Origin: Climacteris rufus
Taxonomy: Eukaryota > Chordata > Aves > Passeriformes > Climacteridae
Reading direction: 5' to 3'
Length of the DNA: 64,000 bases
Assembly (NCBI GenBank): GCA_013398175.1
Contig: VZRZ01006181.1
Span: 1,945,641 to 2,009,640, forward strand
Part shown: positions 45,820 to 57,300 of the stretch, one piece after another
How positions within the stretch are numbered: the stretch's first letter is position 1
Layout of the letters: each line of letters begins with the position of its first letter
Position numbers and translations under genes: made by a program
Notes under the pieces: generated by a model
What the model saw: the letters and a program-made list of their open reading frames with translations, nothing else
Databases searched by the model: none
What the model was told of the DNA's origin: nothing

Positions 45820-48800
45820 ACTGGTGTCTACCTCGGGTGTTTTGGCTGCTGAGTGTGCATGTGGAGTTTCCAGTCCGGATGGCTTGCTTGTACATAGAGG
45901 TTTCATTGCCCAAAATTGTCAAGAGGGGTAGGGATGCAGCCCTGGCTTGACATTGGCTTAGTTGCTGCCATTCCATGGGATACTGAAGGTCCCTCTTGGA
46001 GATGCCACAGGCACCACTATGTCCAGGTGGGACAGAAGGTGTAGTTTTACAATGATTCAAGAAAATGAGCTTTGTGACCTCATGCCAAATATTGCAGGAG
46101 GGACTGTACCACTCTCTGCACAAAAGAGTTGGGGTTGTGTGCATTATAAAGATCCCTCTGAAATGCTTACACACAGCCCTGTCCTCTGCAAGCTAAGCAG
46201 GCCTCATCCACTTTAACACCTGAGCATTTGGTGTTGAATTAAAGGTTTTCTCTACCCAGCTCCAGTTAGTTGACTTTGCCCTTGCAGAAGAGCAGAACAC
46301 CAGTGCTCTGCTATCCTTGCCGTGCTCCCAACAGTGCTGACCTTTCCCCACTTGCACCAGGTGCACGAGGTGTGAAAGAATCAACCCTGCTCTTCTAACC
46401 TGAGAAAAATGGAGGTACAGTTGATTTCCTTTTTCACAGTGTTGGGTGAATCTTCATCTTTATCTTCGAAGGGGAAACAGAGGTAAAGGAAGCACTCAGC
46501 ATGGTACATCCATTTGGTACAGCCAGGAGTGTAACTCTAAGCCATCTTTTCTCGTAGGCACTATTATTTAAATAGATCCAGGTATTAGTGAAAGTTGAGG
46601 GCAACTGGGTCTCTATCCCCTCTCTTGTAAGCTCTAAGCTCTTTGCATTGACTGTGGATGATTAGACTGGAGGCAGGTATTTGATCCTGAGCTAGAAGTA
46701 GGGTCCATGAGGCACGTGGGGATGCATATGGACTACTCCTTTACAGCTTCAGAAATGGTTGTGGTGGGACCAGGGGAGAGGTGAGATGATGAAGGGGAAG
46801 AATTGCTTACTTCCATGGAAAATACTCCATCAAGACTATTAGTGTAAATTTGATGACACTTTTCTGAGAAAACTTTCCCTCCCACTAATGTAGGGAAGGC
46901 AAGGAAACACTAGACTGAATAGTGTCCTGAAGACAAAAGGCATCATCTGTGCCTCTGCTGATCTTTTCATCTTTTGCTTTCATACTGTTTTCCACAAATA
47001 TTTTCTGATAATCTTTGCTTTATTTCACAACATCCTCAAAACACATCTCAAAAAGTTCATCCTTCTCTGATAAAGGATTCTTACTTTTTGGCTGTTCCTA
47101 ACCACCAGCCAGTCACAACTATACTGCAACCTAGTTACAGTGTGTTTTCTCCTGTTGAAACCCCTCCCTGCTTTCACAAGCCAGGGGGCAGAGAGCAACC
47201 CAGCTGTACAACATGTGACAGTTCTCTCTATCTATAAAACAACTGGGGACAAAGGTCTAGGTGAGAAGGAGTTTGGGAGGGGAGGATATGGAGAAGGAGC
47301 CAGAAACATCAGGGAACATCCACATTCAGCTGAGCAGAGTGGAACAGGGCAGGATGTGTGTGGGATGGCATCTGGAGCTGGTGAGTCACAGCTACACATA
47401 CGTGGACCCCATAGGTAAGATTTTTCTGAAGGAGATAGGGGCTTCTTTGTGCAAGACTACCTTCACTGTAGATGAAGACTGAACTACCATTTTTAATAGT
47501 TTTTAGCACTGAGGGATTGCAATCTCTTGCATTTTTCTGTCCTGGGCTCTGACTACCATTAGTTCAGCACATTCCCAGTCAGCTTCCCCATCCCTGGTGC
47601 TCCCCATATGCTTCAGGCAGAGCATTGCTAAGCAGAAACACTTTGCTGTAAGCTCTGACAAGGAAAGTCAAAGAGCAAGGATATGGAAAAGGCATGGGGA
47701 AACGGAAAAGGAAAGACAAAGGAATGAGGCAGAACAGGTGGTTAGGGTAGGGGATCAGAAGTGTTGTGGTCTGGATGTCTTTTCCCTGTTTGGCATTTGA
47801 TTGTGCATAGTTTCATAGTCACCAACAGCTGAATTTTCATTGCCCAGCACAGAGGATAAAATTAATGCACTTTCAGTCGTGACGTCTTCATATTGCAATG
47901 TAGGAAGCTGCAAAACGTTTCCCAAATACTGGTTTGTTCTGTAAAGCCTTTTAAAGTATCCACTTGAATTTAAGCAACAGCAGCATTTGAAGCCATATCT
48001 GTTCCCTGTGCTGCAGCCAACAGAGAGCAGCATAGTCACACACATCGTGCACTGTCCTCAATCCAATCCACTGCACAGTGCTTCTCTGTGGCTGCTTATC
48101 CTCCTGGTACCATTTCCCAAGCCATGCTTTTGGCTGTGGGTGCCAGAGTGAGTCCCAAGTGCTGTACCACTGTCCCCTCTGTGCCAGAGAGACATGCTGG
48201 CCTCAGGCATGGGCATCTCCCAGAGAGGAGTCCTGCATGGGCAGCCAACTGCCTGTTTGCTGTGGGAAGCTCTGCTTCCAAGAGGGGATTTGACTGCTTC
48301 AGGTAAGTAAGGTAAAATGAAGTAAGGGAGACATTTTTCTCTTGTTGTTGCAGGGTATATTGCTCATCCGGCAAGTTAATCTTGCCAGTGACTCTGTGAG
48401 TAGCCACTGAGGATACTCTGTCTGTGTTCCATGAGTAGGCCTGCCAGAAGACTTCCCTTCTGCTGGCAGGAAGATGTACAAGCAGCATAGGGATGGGTGG
48501 GATGAGCCTGGGGCTGCCTGCAACAGGAAGCAGAATTCCCAAGGCCCATAGCACCTGAATGCAAACACAGTGAGAAGATCAATTCCAGAAGATGGGTTTA
48601 TGGTGTGAAAACATGAGCCCTGCATGGGGCAGTATCTGCACATTTCCTCCTGGGGTAGCAGGGTGATGTGGCCCTGATGTGGAAATGCTATGCTAGGAGC
48701 AGGTGCTTGATGGGGGAGTATATCCTGGTCTGGTAACACTGACAGGAGACTTTGAGAGGCTGACTATCAACCACTGCAGCATCCTGCCTCGTGGGAAGAC

Positions 48801-49277
48801 AGCTCAGGAGCTTTGTGTCACAGAGGTAATGTTGGTCCAGTGGGAATAGCAGCATTGGCAGACCATTGTTACCAATGCCAAGTCAAGCTTTCACTGAGAC
48901 TTGGGCTGGAAACAGTGATAATAAGCTTCAAAGCTTGCTTGTTGGTTCGCTTTAAACAAACTTGGCAGCAGACTATGAACATGTTTGCCATCTCTTGTAT
49001 TAGGGAGTTAAGCTAGGTAGCATGAGGCTTTGTTCTGTCATGCATTTCCCATCTGATAGAGAGAAGTCTGTCTGGGCTTCTAGCCCATTTATAAAATGGG
49101 GGTGCCAGCACTGCCTGAGCTCTTCCAGAGTGTTATGTGGATGAAGAGGTGGGAGTATGGGTGCTTGGATACCTGGGTAAGTGAAAGGGGGGAAAACATG
49201 GCATAATCGCCTAAGGAGGGAAGGGGGAGAATGCTGGTCAGGGGGAGGTACACTCTTTCTCAACCTGTGTAGTAAAT
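45820..49277. other. Unique DNA with possible old SINE traces
   Basis: 46,440-46,560 reads roughly like the reversed MIR/L2 tail (GAAACAGAGGTAAAGGAAGC then CCAGGAGTGTAACTCTAAGCC). 49,084-49,106 has CCCATTTATAAAATGGGGGT, close to the MIR 'catctgtaaaatgggg' word; both are tentative. At 48,290-48,310 CTTCAG/GTAAGTAAG is a very good donor with no clear exon before it. The 152- and 146-codon minus-strand frames at 48.1-48.7 kb overlap each other in different frames and lack domains. Confidence 0.4.
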
Positions 49278-49303
49278 CAGGTCAGATCCCCTGATCTGAC
49301 CTG
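49278..49303. repeat. Perfect 11-bp inverted repeat, 4-nt loop
   Basis: CAGGTCAGATC and GATCTGACCTG are exact reverse complements separated by CCCT. As RNA this makes an eleven-pair hairpin with a tetraloop. The AGGTCA core is also a nuclear-receptor half-site, so the palindrome contains two such half-sites in everted arrangement. No miRNA-length stem extends beyond it: the next flanking pair is T/T. Confidence 0.65.
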
Positions 49304-51029
49304 TTAGGTGGATGTGTGAGAATTGCCTCAACAGGCTTTGGTTTTGAGATAAAATAAGGAAAGGCCACAACTTTGCTAATACATGCTCGTGCCACATCTC
49401 TTCTGCTGGTATTAGTGACTACAGCAATGCTGATATGTCTTCCCTATCTGTAAAGGTTGGGATGGGCAGGATCCACTTCCAAAGTAACAAATTCTTCCCT
49501 TGTGACTGCAGGCATGGCCTCGACAGGGCTGTGTCTCTCTCTGCTAACACACACACATGCACAAGCCACAGAGAATTAACCAGATGGTTTCACTTGAAAA
49601 AACCAAAAGCACAAAGCCATCTGCTCTCCTGTTCTGGGGATCATGAACTTGACTTCTTGTCTACTGGTATAAATTGAATCTCACATAGTACAGGCAATGC
49701 ATATATGCCCCCAGTTTAGGAATCACTAGGCCTGATGCGGGCAAGAGGACTGGAAACACCTCCAGTACTTGAGTTTCCTGTGGCCAGACGTTCCCAGCAT
49801 GTGCTGCAGTAAACCTTCCACTGTGAGACAAATGCCAGCCAAATAGCTATTAGTTGTGGGAAGGTGGGAGCTGCACAAGGCTACAGAATGCCCAGCTGCC
49901 TGCAGCCCGTGTGTGACAGCAGAGGGAGTGCTCGCATCGCTCTTGGAGCGGGACACGACTCCTGCTCTTTCCAAACAGGTACAAGGGAGAGAGCGTTGCT
50001 TAGGGGATGAGTTAGTCCTGGAAAAAGTAGTCCAGTCCTTGAACAGTCCCTTAGATGCTCATATATTAGATTGAGGTGACAGAGGAATGGCATTGTCACA
50101 GCAAGCAAAAGGACCACCCTAAAAATGAAGATAAGAGAGGAGTTTGCCTAGCTGGCACAGAGAGGAGGGCAGTAGCTATGGATCATATAATGGAAAGGCA
50201 CCCTGGACAAAAAGTTATTGCTTAGGGCAACCCTGTATAGGGAATAAATAGAGGTTAGAATCCCAAATCCTTCTTTCAGCACTGGCTTCAGTGTTCAATT
50301 TGGACCTGATTCTGTTCTTCCCCTTTTGAGTTTGATTTGTGTGATTTTCTCAGGAAAGAAATCCCTTGGCTAGAACTGTTGTAGAAAAGATGACATTCAA
50401 TTCAGCATTGCAAACTAATGTTTGGTTTGTGTTATTAGTGCATAATTGTTTAGTTAGGTGTTGCCAGCACTCATGTTTTGTTGGGAGACTTGCTGCATTC
50501 ACTGTGTTTCTGAAAGCCTTGCTGTTGAAGTTAAGATATTCTTTTCTTTCACTGAAGCAGCATGTTTCTGGCCCTTGTGCTTTTGATGAAGAAAATGGAC
50601 CCAAAAGGTTAAAAAGCAAGGGAACTAATGAAAAGAACCCAACATGTATTACTTGGAAAAAACACAAAACCTTGTGATTTTTAGCTTTGAGGGCCTGACT
50701 TCTTTTTTGTACTGCAATATTGGCAATGTGGCACTGAGAAAACACATTGTGAATTATGTTGGTTTCCTAGGAAGTGCTCTAGGAGTTGCTTTCATCCATT
50801 CAAGAATATGCAAAGTTACCACATGACTCTCATATTCCAGAAAGGCAGTTGTAAAATTTCAACTGCTAACAAGTTGAAAACGAAAGATAGTTCCTAAAGA
50901 AAAAAACAAACAAGATCCATCAAGAAAAGCCCTGTTCAACAGAAGCTTTAAAGCACAAACTTACTTTTATGCAAAGAAATCATCCTGCTGACTTCAGTGG
51001 ATTGTGTTGAGTTCATACCCAAATGATTC
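49304..51029. other. Unique non-coding DNA
   Basis: No gene or repeat family recognised. A slightly CpG-rich patch at 49,925-49,960 (CTCGCATCGCTCTTGGAGCG) is the only compositional change. Open frames on both strands at 50,350-50,745 overlap and lack domains. Confidence 0.5.
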
Positions 51030-51220
51030 TGAAGAGAAAATAGGCTGGAGGAAACGAAACTGGGAAGCGCCAGTGGACAGTTCATGAATTGGAGAAGGTA
51101 GAATTAAGCTAATAAATGATTCATTCAGAATTGTTTACCCAGCTTTAGCTCGCATCAGGAGGCAAAGAATGCAAATGGGGCTGATTATCCAGATTCACTT
51201 TGTGTCAGTGAGTTGTTCTT
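51030..51220. promoter_or_regulatory. Conserved-element-like block
   Basis: A perfect octamer ATGCAAAT lies at 51,169-51,176, followed by CTGATTATCCAG, with GAATTAAGCTAATAAATGAT and TTAGCTCGCATCAGG upstream. It combines POU-type and homeodomain-type words in unique non-repetitive DNA. Constraint cannot be tested here. Confidence 0.25.
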
Positions 51221-53088
51221 GGCTCGAGTACTCTTCCTATGAAGGGAACAGTTGAACACTCCATCATTTGAGAACATTTATCACAGAATTGGACAAAAGT
51301 CTGAGAACGCACTGCAGGAAATACCCAGGGTGGAGCAAAAGGCTGAATTCCCCAGGTGCTCTCTCCTTATCTGCTAAGATGCCTTAGTGTTGGCAACCAT
51401 GCAGATTACTAGCAGAATTGCCCGAATGGAATTGCATTGAGGGAATTCTCCCATAAGAGTTGAACACAGTAAGGGTAGCTAATAAAGGTATAGCAAAATC
51501 CTGGTAAAATAGCTAACTCTTTCTTGCAGGGAAAAAAAAATAGCTAAGCTAAACTAAAAATACCTGGTTGATTCCCTGAAAAATCTTTGCCCAGCTCTGC
51601 CTCAAAAGAGGATTTTTGAGGCCGGATACACCCACGGTTTCTAGTGACAAACTGCAGGAAGCCCAAGGCAAACCCTGCACGGATGGTACCACTCAAGACC
51701 AGCTGAATTTCCTGTTCCTCAGTGCCACTTAACAAGCAGCCCACGCCAGGCAGTATGGAAACACAGCAGAGCAGCAGGCAGGCCTGGCTGTTTTGTAAGC
51801 TGTGGCAAACAAGGACTGTTAGTTAAACAGAGGACACAGTAATCCCTTTGTGTGTGAGATACCTTTAATTAGGTAGCCTCCCTTGAAAACTGGTTTATCT
51901 GACAGTGACATAGCACAAAGTCTGATGTAGTAAAAATTATGAACTGAGAGTATACAGCAATGCTTGTAAGAGTTTCCTGTGTATGCATTGGGGCAGAGGA
52001 GGAAAAGTCCCACTTAGTAATTATTTTCAGAAACAGTTATGACATAGTGGAGGGGAGGACCTGGATGCACGTGGATTTTGCACCACTGGGAATTTAGAAT
52101 AGGTTGGAAAAATGGCTTTGAGGAATGATATTAATGTGGTTGGTGGTTTGGGTGGGCAGGAGTTGGCTAGGTGATCCAGCAGGGATCTTTTGACTCTACT
52201 CCATAACATTCTAGCAGTGTACTTTGTGTGCCAGCTCTATTTGATACCCATTGACTCTCTTGTAATTGCAAATGGTCAAGGACTCTGCTTTACAGATGGT
52301 CCTTCTCAGCACCGCTTTGGGACACAGGGGCTAATGATGTTGTAGGAGGAATGACAGCCTCTCACTCATGAACTCTGCTGCCTTCAGCACCTTATGTTGT
52401 CTGTGGAGGTCTCTCATCCAAGAACCCGAGTTAATGCTCCCCTGGAAGAGAGAAGGAGATTTATGGTAGTTTGCAAGCCTGAGAGAGACATCATGACTAA
52501 AAAGCTAATTAGCCCCTCAAAAGCTGATGAACAAATGGAGAGGAAGAGTGTTTCTGTAACCTGCAGCCTTACATTTTACACATTGTGAGGCAGCAGCTTG
52601 TCTGCAGGGGCCAGCAGATTTTGACAGGAGAGCAGCTTCCCGTGCTTCTCCTTCCCTCTGACACCCAGCAGGGCTCGGGGTGGCACTGAGCACCCTGTGC
52701 CATGCAGGGGACACTGCAGTGGCAGAGATCATTCACAGGGTGTCCTTTTAAACACGATGTCTGAAGTGCATGTAGGGAAGTGTTTGGTGCTGGAGCCAGG
52801 GTGAAGCTGGTGGAGGAGGGAGTGCAAAGGAGCACTTTGTGCCCTACATTCCTTGAGGCTCCTGCAGTACAGGCTTTAAAGAGCTCACCCCACCTCCATC
52901 TGTGTGAAATAGATGGAACATAAGAAATGTTTTAAATAATTGAATAATGAAATGAATATATTAATGCTGAGAGAGCGGGAGAGGGTTGCTGGGCTAGACT
53001 TATTCAGCCAAACAGCCCCTGACAAGCCAGGAAAGCAGTAGGGTCAGCATTTATTCCTCTGGAGAGGATTGAAGGTGGGGTACTATGT
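51221..53088. other. Unique non-coding DNA
   Basis: No gene seen. A short stretch near 52,990 (GCTGGGCTAGACTTATTCAG) faintly resembles a CR1 word, but the flanks do not, so it is not called. Open frames at 52.4-52.8 kb have no domain. Confidence 0.45.
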
Positions 53089-53217
53089 TCAGTGGCTCTC
53101 TACAGAGCTTGTCTTTCTTTCTCCTATTTCTTTGTTCAGTGATTCCACCTGCTTTTCTTTCTTTAGGTAGTCTTCTCTGTCTCGCTGTAATACTTTCTCT
53201 AGGTCTTCTTTCTCCAT
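53089..53217 (-). pseudogene. Coiled-coil-like open frame, likely a relic
   Basis: On the minus strand an ATG at 53,217 opens 42 codons ending in TGA at 53,089. The peptide starts MEKEDLEKVLQRDREDYL and continues lysine/glutamate-rich. Positions 10, 17, 24 and 31 are L, Y, V and I, with L also at 6 and 27, a plausible heptad pattern. Just upstream, in another frame, acidic/basic codons continue (MEKGKDDERE) across an A8 run, so a frameshift in that run could have broken a longer frame. An AATAAA on the minus strand lies about 35 bases past the stop, near 53,050. No acceptor site is clear. It could be a pseudogene, an unrecognised terminal exon, or simply purine-rich DNA. I do not recognise the protein. 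Confidence 0.25.
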
Positions 53218-54426
53218 TTTTTTTCTCTCTCATCATCCTTCCCTTTTTCCATTCTTAGCTTCCCATGGTCCTGTGTCGTTTAATCCTCCAAAACACAGGC
53301 GGTGTGCTCAGAGAGCATATATCCATCTTCAAGACATACACCCACTCTAATTCTGTAGCCACTTTATTTCTTAGAAGCATTTAATTACAGGTGAGATTCA
53401 TCTACTCTCTAGATACTCCACCTCTCATTCAGGAGACAAGTAAATGTAACATCAAATGCAATACATTTCTAGAAACACTTGGATGGCTGACAGCTGAGGT
53501 TGGCAGTCTGAACCATCAATTTGCTGATGTAGGAGTGCAATTGCACGAATGAGTTAGGTTTGGTAAGTCAGGCAATAAATGGTACAAGAGCTGGTATTAA
53601 GAAGGGTTGAATTCTAATTCTAGTGAAAAATGTGCCATGATGGAGCTGGCCACAAACAGCAGCCACACATCGCTTATTACACCCAGCCTTGCCAGTGCCC
53701 CTCCCTGCCTTGCAGCTGTCCTCCCTCCATCCCTCCTGCTCCCCCAGCTCTCCCAAATTTGGGCTTCCCACACCAGCTTTGCAGTGCCCCTTCAGCCCAC
53801 TATGGCTTCCCTGCAGACCCTACCCTCTCCCTGCTACTTAAGGACTTAATTCCTGTTTCTGGAGGCTGCCAATGTTGCTGATGCATGCAGAGTTTGTCAA
53901 AACGATCATTCAATTCCAGAACATTACAGGAAAACCTTCTGATTCCATCAGGTGTAATCTGAGTCATATTTCAGATCCCAAACCCAAGGTACTTAAGGAA
54001 TCATCCAGCCATTTTTTTTTTTGAAAATATAAATTAAAATCATTCAATTGGTGGTTTTGCCTCGCTTGAACACATTTTTTTTTTCCTTCCTAGATATTTC
54101 TGTTTTAATTATTTTGGGAACAGAACTTTCAGAGACCTTGTAGCCCTGACTTTTGTAATCATTAGGGTCCTGCCACCTAGGCTAAACAGAGGTGTTATGC
54201 TTTTGTTGTGTTTTACTGAGTGCGCACATTAGGGAGCTTTTTTGTTGAAATGTTAAAATGTACACAGTATGAATTAGGAATGGGTTCAGAAGTATGTGAG
54301 AAGAGAGTGATGAGCTGAGAGGAGCCAGAAGCTGAACTGGAGGGGTATTGGATATGCTAGAAACTGGTTTTCCTCTTGTGGTTATGAGAAGACTCCACAG
54401 GTCTATATATGTGGGGTAGCCTGTAT
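53218..54426. other. Unique DNA, pyrimidine-rich in parts
   Basis: 53,690-53,800 is C/T-rich without tandem order, and T11 and T10 tracts occur at 54,012-54,022 and 54,075-54,084. Two overlapping plus-strand frames through the C-rich part are proline/serine-rich and not gene-like. Confidence 0.5.
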
Positions 54427-54530
54427 TAAAAAAACAAAAACAAAAACAAAACAAACAAACAAAAAAAACAAACAAATAATTAAAAAAAAACCCAAACAAC
54501 AAAAAAAACCCAAACAAACCACCAAACACA
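54427..54530. repeat. A-rich (CAAA/CAAAA)n low-complexity tract
   Basis: About 100 bases made almost only of A and C, with irregular CAAA, CAAAA and CCCAAA units. It yields a phenylalanine/leucine-rich frame on the minus strand (54,182-54,529) that looks membrane-like but is an artefact of the repeat. Confidence 0.9.
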
Positions 54531-56099
54531 TAAAATATTCAAAATACTTACATTTAAAAGTACCTATGGAAGACAAGCCTGTGGTATGGATCATAGAAGC
54601 AGCTGGTGAGGAGAGGAGAAGCGGATGGAGAGAGACAGATGATTTCTTGGGTGCAGCATGCAGGGACAGGTGGGAAGGAGGAAAGCACAGGGAGTTTAAA
54701 AGTGGCAGCTCTCTCCTTCATCTGGGAAGTTATTTCTTATGCAGAGTGAATGTAACCCTCCAATGTGTCTTCCAGTTAGTGACACCCAGGAAATGTTTTA
54801 TGGATGAGGCTCCATCACCTGTTGGCATGAAAAGGAGAAGGCAGAGCCACTGGTGATGGATGATCACTTGGAAACTGCACTGTGTCCTCTACACCCTCCG
54901 CCTCTCCCTCCATGCCTCTTTATCATGCATCATTGCAGTAGCATCCACCTGAGCCTGCCAGGAAACTCCCAGTTCCCAGCTTCTCTCCCCCTTAACTTCC
55001 AAGATGTTCTGATATACTTCCCCTTCTCTGAAGCTGCTTTTCTAAGTCAGAGATGTTGTCACCTAAATGGATGAACTGTTTGCATTTCTGTAGGTGACAG
55101 CAAGAGAGAGAATTCTTCTCTGAAGACATTGTATAGAACATCTTGCATATTACCCTTCTTTACTCAGTGCACATCCTGGTGTAAGTCAGCTGGTTTTGTG
55201 ACACAGGGAAAAAGGAGCAGGATTTTGCAGTTTTACAGTTATTCTAGTTTGGATTGTAGTGGGTATGCACTGCTGATTGGAAACCTTTGTATGCAGTATT
55301 TTAGTTGGGCTTGGTTTGTTGTTATTGGTGGGTTTTTCCAAATGCCATCTTTCTTCGCATCTCTCTTCTCACTACAAACTGCAGCTGCTAATGCCGTGGG
55401 AAATGGCAGATAATTATCACACTGAGGACTGGAAAGCCCTGGCTCACAAACCAGATTATGGTCAGAGACTAAGTAAAACAGTTTCAGAGATGGTTGGCCA
55501 ACCCCTGTGATAGTACTTGTTTACTGAGCAGTCTGTAAATTCAAGCAGTTGTCAGAATCCAATTTAATAAAAGTAATTTTACAGATACATTTGAAAAACA
55601 AGGATAGAGCCTAAGCACCGGCTAATGTTTTAGCATGTCTGTTCTTTGACGGTACAGTCTCAATTAAGCCTTCCCATTGAATCCCTGGCCATCAGGTGCT
55701 CCCTTCTGTGAATGCCAAGCCCAGTTTGCAGTAGCAGGTCGCTGACTGCGAGCTGTGTTATTGCCATGCCAACCCTTCCTGTCTTCCTGAATCCCTGAGT
55801 CCCATCTTTGTTTCTGCTTCCTGCAGGAGGTCTTGTGTTAGTTCCACATTAATCAGTAGGCACTTCAGTGCATCACTTAATCTAATCTAGGTGGTACCCA
55901 GGCTTTCTCATCTTTTCTACTTCTCTGTAATCAGGAGGGTTATTTCGGTATGTGGGAGTCTCAGAAAAGCACAGTAGTGGTGGCAACACTGCAGACAGGC
56001 AGCAAAACCCCAGGGATGTTTCAACTATACAGTTCTGGCTCCTGCTATGGTGGCAATGGTAGCATAGCCGGACACCTCCAAACGGTGTTTATTATCAGC
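54531..56099. other. Unique non-coding DNA
   Basis: No gene or repeat family. 55,600-55,710 (CACCGGCTAATGTTTTAGC, CTTTGACGGTACAGTCTCAA) is element-like in texture. Otherwise ordinary sequence. Confidence 0.45.
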
Positions 56100-57300
56100 C
56101 CCCTAAGGGCTTCCTTCCCTAGCTGAAGTCAGAGGAATTCAGACGATGCTGAGGGCCCCGGAATTGAACTGTGCCTGCACTGCATCTAAAGGCAGGCAGC
56201 ATCGCAGCACCGGGCTGAAAAAACACTGTCCTAAAAACACTTGCCCGGCACCCATCCATCCCACACGCAAATGTGCACGGACGGTGCACATCCAGAGGCC
56301 TGAGAGCAGCGGGATGTGGGTGGCGGGGAGCATCGCTGTGGCAATGCCCCACCCCGAACACCAGGATTTGTCCTGACTGCCAGCGAGCTGGGGATACAGG
56401 CTAATAATGGGTCCTCAGGAGTGACTTGCCTCCCCTGTGTAGATTTTTCCTCCTCCCCCTTCCTTCGCCTAAGTGTTTAGCTCTGAAAAAGAATAATTTA
56501 TCAAATCATTTTTATTCAGCTTTGGAGGAGGAAGAAAAAGGGTGGTAGGGGGAAAAAAAAAAAAGGCCCTTTGCTGTTTTAATTGCTTTGCGGCGTACTT
56601 GTGAGAGCCGAGCCGGGCTTATCAAAGCTGGCGCAGCTGAGTCCCTGCCTCTCGCTAATGAGCGCTGCCACGTGAGCGGCCGGGCTCCTCCGATGGACCC
56701 GATAGTGCCTCCAACCAGGCACGGACTCCAACATCTAGCAAGTCAATTTAATCGAGGAGCTAGAGAGTTTAAGCAGGAGGCCGGGGAGCTAGTTTTACAG
56801 GGACTTTGGAGTAAAATTAGGGGGGTTCTTTATCTTAAAAAGAAAATAAATAAACAAAAAGGCAAAATGAGATATACAGTCTAGGATGTTGTTTGGCTTG
56901 ATGATTTTTTTTCCCCTGATGATTCATTTCTGAGTCAGGTGTCAGGGTCTAGGAAGAAGGAGGTTATATTTTTTCCTTGACTGAATGAATCTCAAGGAAC
57001 CAGCTGAATTCCTGGAGCTCATTCATTTCTCTTTGTGCCTGAGGGTGTCTTTTAAGAACAGAGCGTTGTGCTGCAGTGCCTCCAGAGTGCTGCCGTGGAG
57101 TGCGACGAGATGTGGTCACAGGGTTGTGAGCACTGTGGCTCTCACCCAGAGAGCTGCTAAAATTGCTGGTCATCAGGATTTCCAGGGTGCTGTGCAAACT
57201 GCCTGGCTTTGCACCGCTCGATCAGGGTTCCACTGCAGCCCCCAAGGCTCTCCTGCCACGGGCTGCCCGGCCAGCGCTGCGGTGCCACAGGAGCAATCCC
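56100..57300. promoter_or_regulatory. CpG-enriched regulatory-looking domain
   Basis: CpG dinucleotides, rare elsewhere in the window, cluster here in three patches: 56,140-56,390, 56,590-56,760 and 57,060-57,290. Between them lies AT-rich element-like sequence (GAATAATTTATCAAATCATT at about 56,490) and an A12 tract at 56,553-56,564. Open frames exist on both strands (56,588-56,884 and 56,985-57,368 plus; 57,173-57,574 minus) but have no domain. The domain could be an unannotated promoter, a non-coding RNA start or a CpG-rich enhancer. It is too weak and patchy to call a classical CpG island by eye. Confidence 0.4.
56570..56790. promoter_or_regulatory. Dense motif cluster, enhancer-like
   Basis: Within 60 bases there is a TCF/LEF-type site (CTTATCAAAG, 56,618-56,627), an E-box CAGCTG (56,634-56,639), a homeodomain-type CTAATGA (56,655-56,661) and an E-box CACGTG (56,669-56,674). 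Next come GCGGCCGGG and the unique stretch 56,690-56,760, which includes CAAGTCAATTTAATCGAGG. TTTTAATTGCTTTGCGGCG precedes the cluster. The combination of CpG retention, varied sites and absence of repeats is what ancient developmental enhancers look like. I cannot name the target gene. Confidence 0.4.

Noticed and set aside
48096..48739. Two overlapping minus-strand frames of 152 and 146 codons
   Set aside because: They overlap in different frames, have no recognisable domain and start or stop without splice or promoter context.
51045..51062. Interferon-response-like GGAAACGAAACTG
   Set aside because: The spacing between the two GAAA units is one base short of the canonical element.
52985..53025. 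CR1-like words GCTGGGCTAGACTTATTCAG
   Set aside because: Only about 20 bases are similar and neither flank continues into CR1 order.
54182..54529. Membrane-like F/L/C-rich minus-strand frame
   Set aside because: It is produced by the A-rich (CAAA)n low-complexity tract read on the opposite strand.
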